Assembly (NCBI GenBank): GCA_017609245.1
Contig: JAFCEI010000012.1
Location: forward strand, 1 to 13,256
Direction of reading: 5' to 3'
Source of the DNA: Candidatus Woesearchaeota archaeon
GTDB lineage: Archaea > Nanobdellota > Nanobdellia > Woesearchaeales > JAFCFN01
DNA: 13,256 nt
Below are positions 12,317-13,256 of the stretch, one piece after another; the first letter of the stretch is position 1, and each line of letters opens with the position of its first letter. Under the pieces are notes generated by a model, which was not told the DNA's origin, did no database searches, and saw only the letters and a program-made list of their open reading frames with translations. The translations under genes were made by a program, and so were the position numbers.

Positions 12317-13256
12317 GATTTCAGTCCTTTTTGCTCTTTTTTCTTTTGAATGTCTAACAGTTTTGCCAGAGAGGAGTTGACTCTTTCTTCTGTAAAGTCG
12401 TGTTTATCTATCAATATTTTTTTGATCTTTTGTTCATCATATTTCTTCCACTCTAGTTTGTATTTCTTTGTAACAGGTATTTTCTTTATAAGATAATAAA
12501 CCTCCTGCCAGGTGTAGCTAAAATAGTCGTCCCATCCAACATCTTTGAACATCTCATCCAGTTCTGTCTTGTACTGATGCACCAGTTTCAATGCTTTTTT
12601 TGGACCTATGTTTTTTATGCCTTTAGGGTTATAATCTGTGCCTACAAGCATTGCCAGTGCTATAAGCTGGCTTTGGTCTATGCTTAATTTGTTTAATACA
12701 TCTTTTAATTCTACTATTTCTGTTATAGAAAGGTTCCTTATTATGCGGGGAGCTCCAAATAACAGTGAATCTGCATCCTGGCTGACCACTGCATACGCAT
12801 CTTTGTTCTTGACAACTTCTGCGCACTGGGCTTCTCCTTCTGATGGTGCCTGAATTACAGGACATCCCAATGCCCTAACAAGATCTTTTGCCTCATCAAT
12901 CATATCTTTGGTTAATCTTGATGTCATTACTGCATATTTTTTTTTTTCTTCTGCTGTTTTTGCTTTTTTTAGTTTTTCTGCTGCTTCTTGTTTCCTTTTT
13001 GCCCGTGCAAGTGATTCCTGTTCTTTAAGATCAGGTGTTTTTCCATCAAATACGAAAATAGGTCTTATCCCTTTTTGCAGAAAATTTGTTGTTCTTGTGA
13101 ACAATCCAACCAAGTGTGATGTTACCTGACCTTCAGAGTCCATCAATAATGTGCCATCTCTTTGCCTTATTGATGATAAAAACTGATACAGCATATTAAA
13201 AGAATCAATTGCTATTGTTTTGCCCTTAAGAGCATCTATGCTTATTTCTTGGCCCT
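12307..13256 (-). CDS. fen: Flap endonuclease 1 (5' end outside the window)
   Basis: FEN1 removes 5' flaps during Okazaki-fragment maturation and base-excision repair. The frame stays open beyond the internal Met at 13192-13194 to the window edge, adding GQEISIDALKGKTIAIDSFN, so about 10 N-terminal residues are missing and 315 are visible. Metal-binding residues are present: Asp in TIAIDSFN and VFDGKTPD, two Glu in APSEGEAQ, two Asp in SQDADSLLFG and Asp in VGTDYN, followed by the helix-hairpin-helix GIKNIGPKKALKLV. The protein ends in QKGLKSWF, a PCNA-interacting PIP box, directly before a TAG stop. This confirms that TAG terminates translation here. An 11-A run (12937-12947) codes for the lysines of EEKKKY without breaking the frame. 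It is the first gene of the visible operon. Confidence 0.97.
   Translation of the reverse strand, partial: GQEISIDALKGKTIAIDSFNMLYQFLSSIRQRDGTLLMDSEGQVTSHLVGLFTRTTNFLQKGIRPIFVFDGKTPDLKEQESLARAKRKQEAAEKLKKAKTAEEKKKYAVMTSRLTKDMIDEAKDLVRALGCPVIQAPSEGEAQCAEVVKNKDAYAVVSQDADSLLFGAPRIIRNLSITEIVELKDVLNKLSIDQSQLIALAMLVGTDYNPKGIKNIGPKKALKLVHQYKTELDEMFKDVGWDDYFSYTWQEVYYLIKKIPVTKKYKLEWKKYDEQKIKKILIDKHDFTEERVNSSLAKLLDIQKKKEQKGLKSWF

Noticed and set aside
11991..12380. 129-codon open frame on the + strand
   Set aside because: It lies fully antisense to the exchanger and FEN1 genes, whose protein motifs are unmistakable; its product has no recognisable pattern.
12307..13194. FEN1 starting at the internal Met (13192-13194)
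   Set aside because: The frame continues upstream with QEISIDALKGKTIAIDSFN, the conserved FEN1 N-terminus including a catalytic Asp, so the true start is outside the window.
1..13256. CRISPR array, tRNA/rRNA gene, insertion sequence or integration site
   Set aside because: No regularly spaced repeats, cloverleaf, transposase or terminal inverted repeats were seen; the only long exact repeat is the 51-bp pair inside genes.

Overview
The window looks like part of an AT-rich archaeal chromosome, most likely from a DPANN-type lineage such as Woesearchaeota or Pacearchaeota. The evidence is an archaeal/eukaryotic-type replication and translation set (clamp-loader small subunit, FEN1 with a C-terminal PCNA-binding motif, TyrRS of the archaeal/eukaryotic class, a Trm5-like tRNA methyltransferase), a stand-alone PRC-barrel protein of euryarchaeal type, TTTAAATA-type TATA boxes, very tight gene packing and short proteins. 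The lineage is an inference; no rRNA or tRNA gene is present to confirm it.

Left part (1-3223, + strand): the 3' end of a secreted-enzyme-like gene interrupted by an in-frame TAG, followed by three tandem genes for exported, cysteine-patterned proteins of about 310 residues. The three are diverged paralogues sharing an N-terminal signal or lipoprotein-like segment, a Cys just after it, six further Cys at nearly equal spacing and two beta-sandwich-like halves. The first two also share a 51-bp stretch of perfect DNA identity inside otherwise diverged sequence, which suggests recent gene conversion. This is the least understood and most novel part of the window.

Middle part (3225-6691): on the - strand, the RFC small subunit is followed, with an 8-bp overlap, by a highly charged coiled-coil protein of unknown function. 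A PRC-barrel gene (- strand) and TyrRS (+ strand) lie upstream of these and diverge from each other.

Peptidase part (6705-9667): an M16 zinc protease and a short M24 Xaa-Pro-peptidase-like enzyme diverge from a symmetric, overlapping double TATA box. An M29 aminopeptidase converges on the M24 gene, and their ends overlap. Together they could act at successive steps of peptide breakdown.

Right part (9713-13256, - strand): a tightly packed operon runs FEN1 (5' end outside the window), a Na+/Ca2+-exchanger-family protein, an EamA/DMT transporter and a Trm5-like methyltransferase, with junctions of -10, +2 and +1 bases.

Several promoters (TyrRS, M16, M24, M29) place the TATA-box centre exactly 26.5 bp before the A of the ATG, implying leaderless mRNAs. 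ORF3, rfcS and the PRC-barrel gene instead have short leaders with Shine-Dalgarno-like sequences. All 15 visible stop codons are TAA or TAG and none is TGA. I see no tRNA, rRNA, CRISPR array or insertion sequence.
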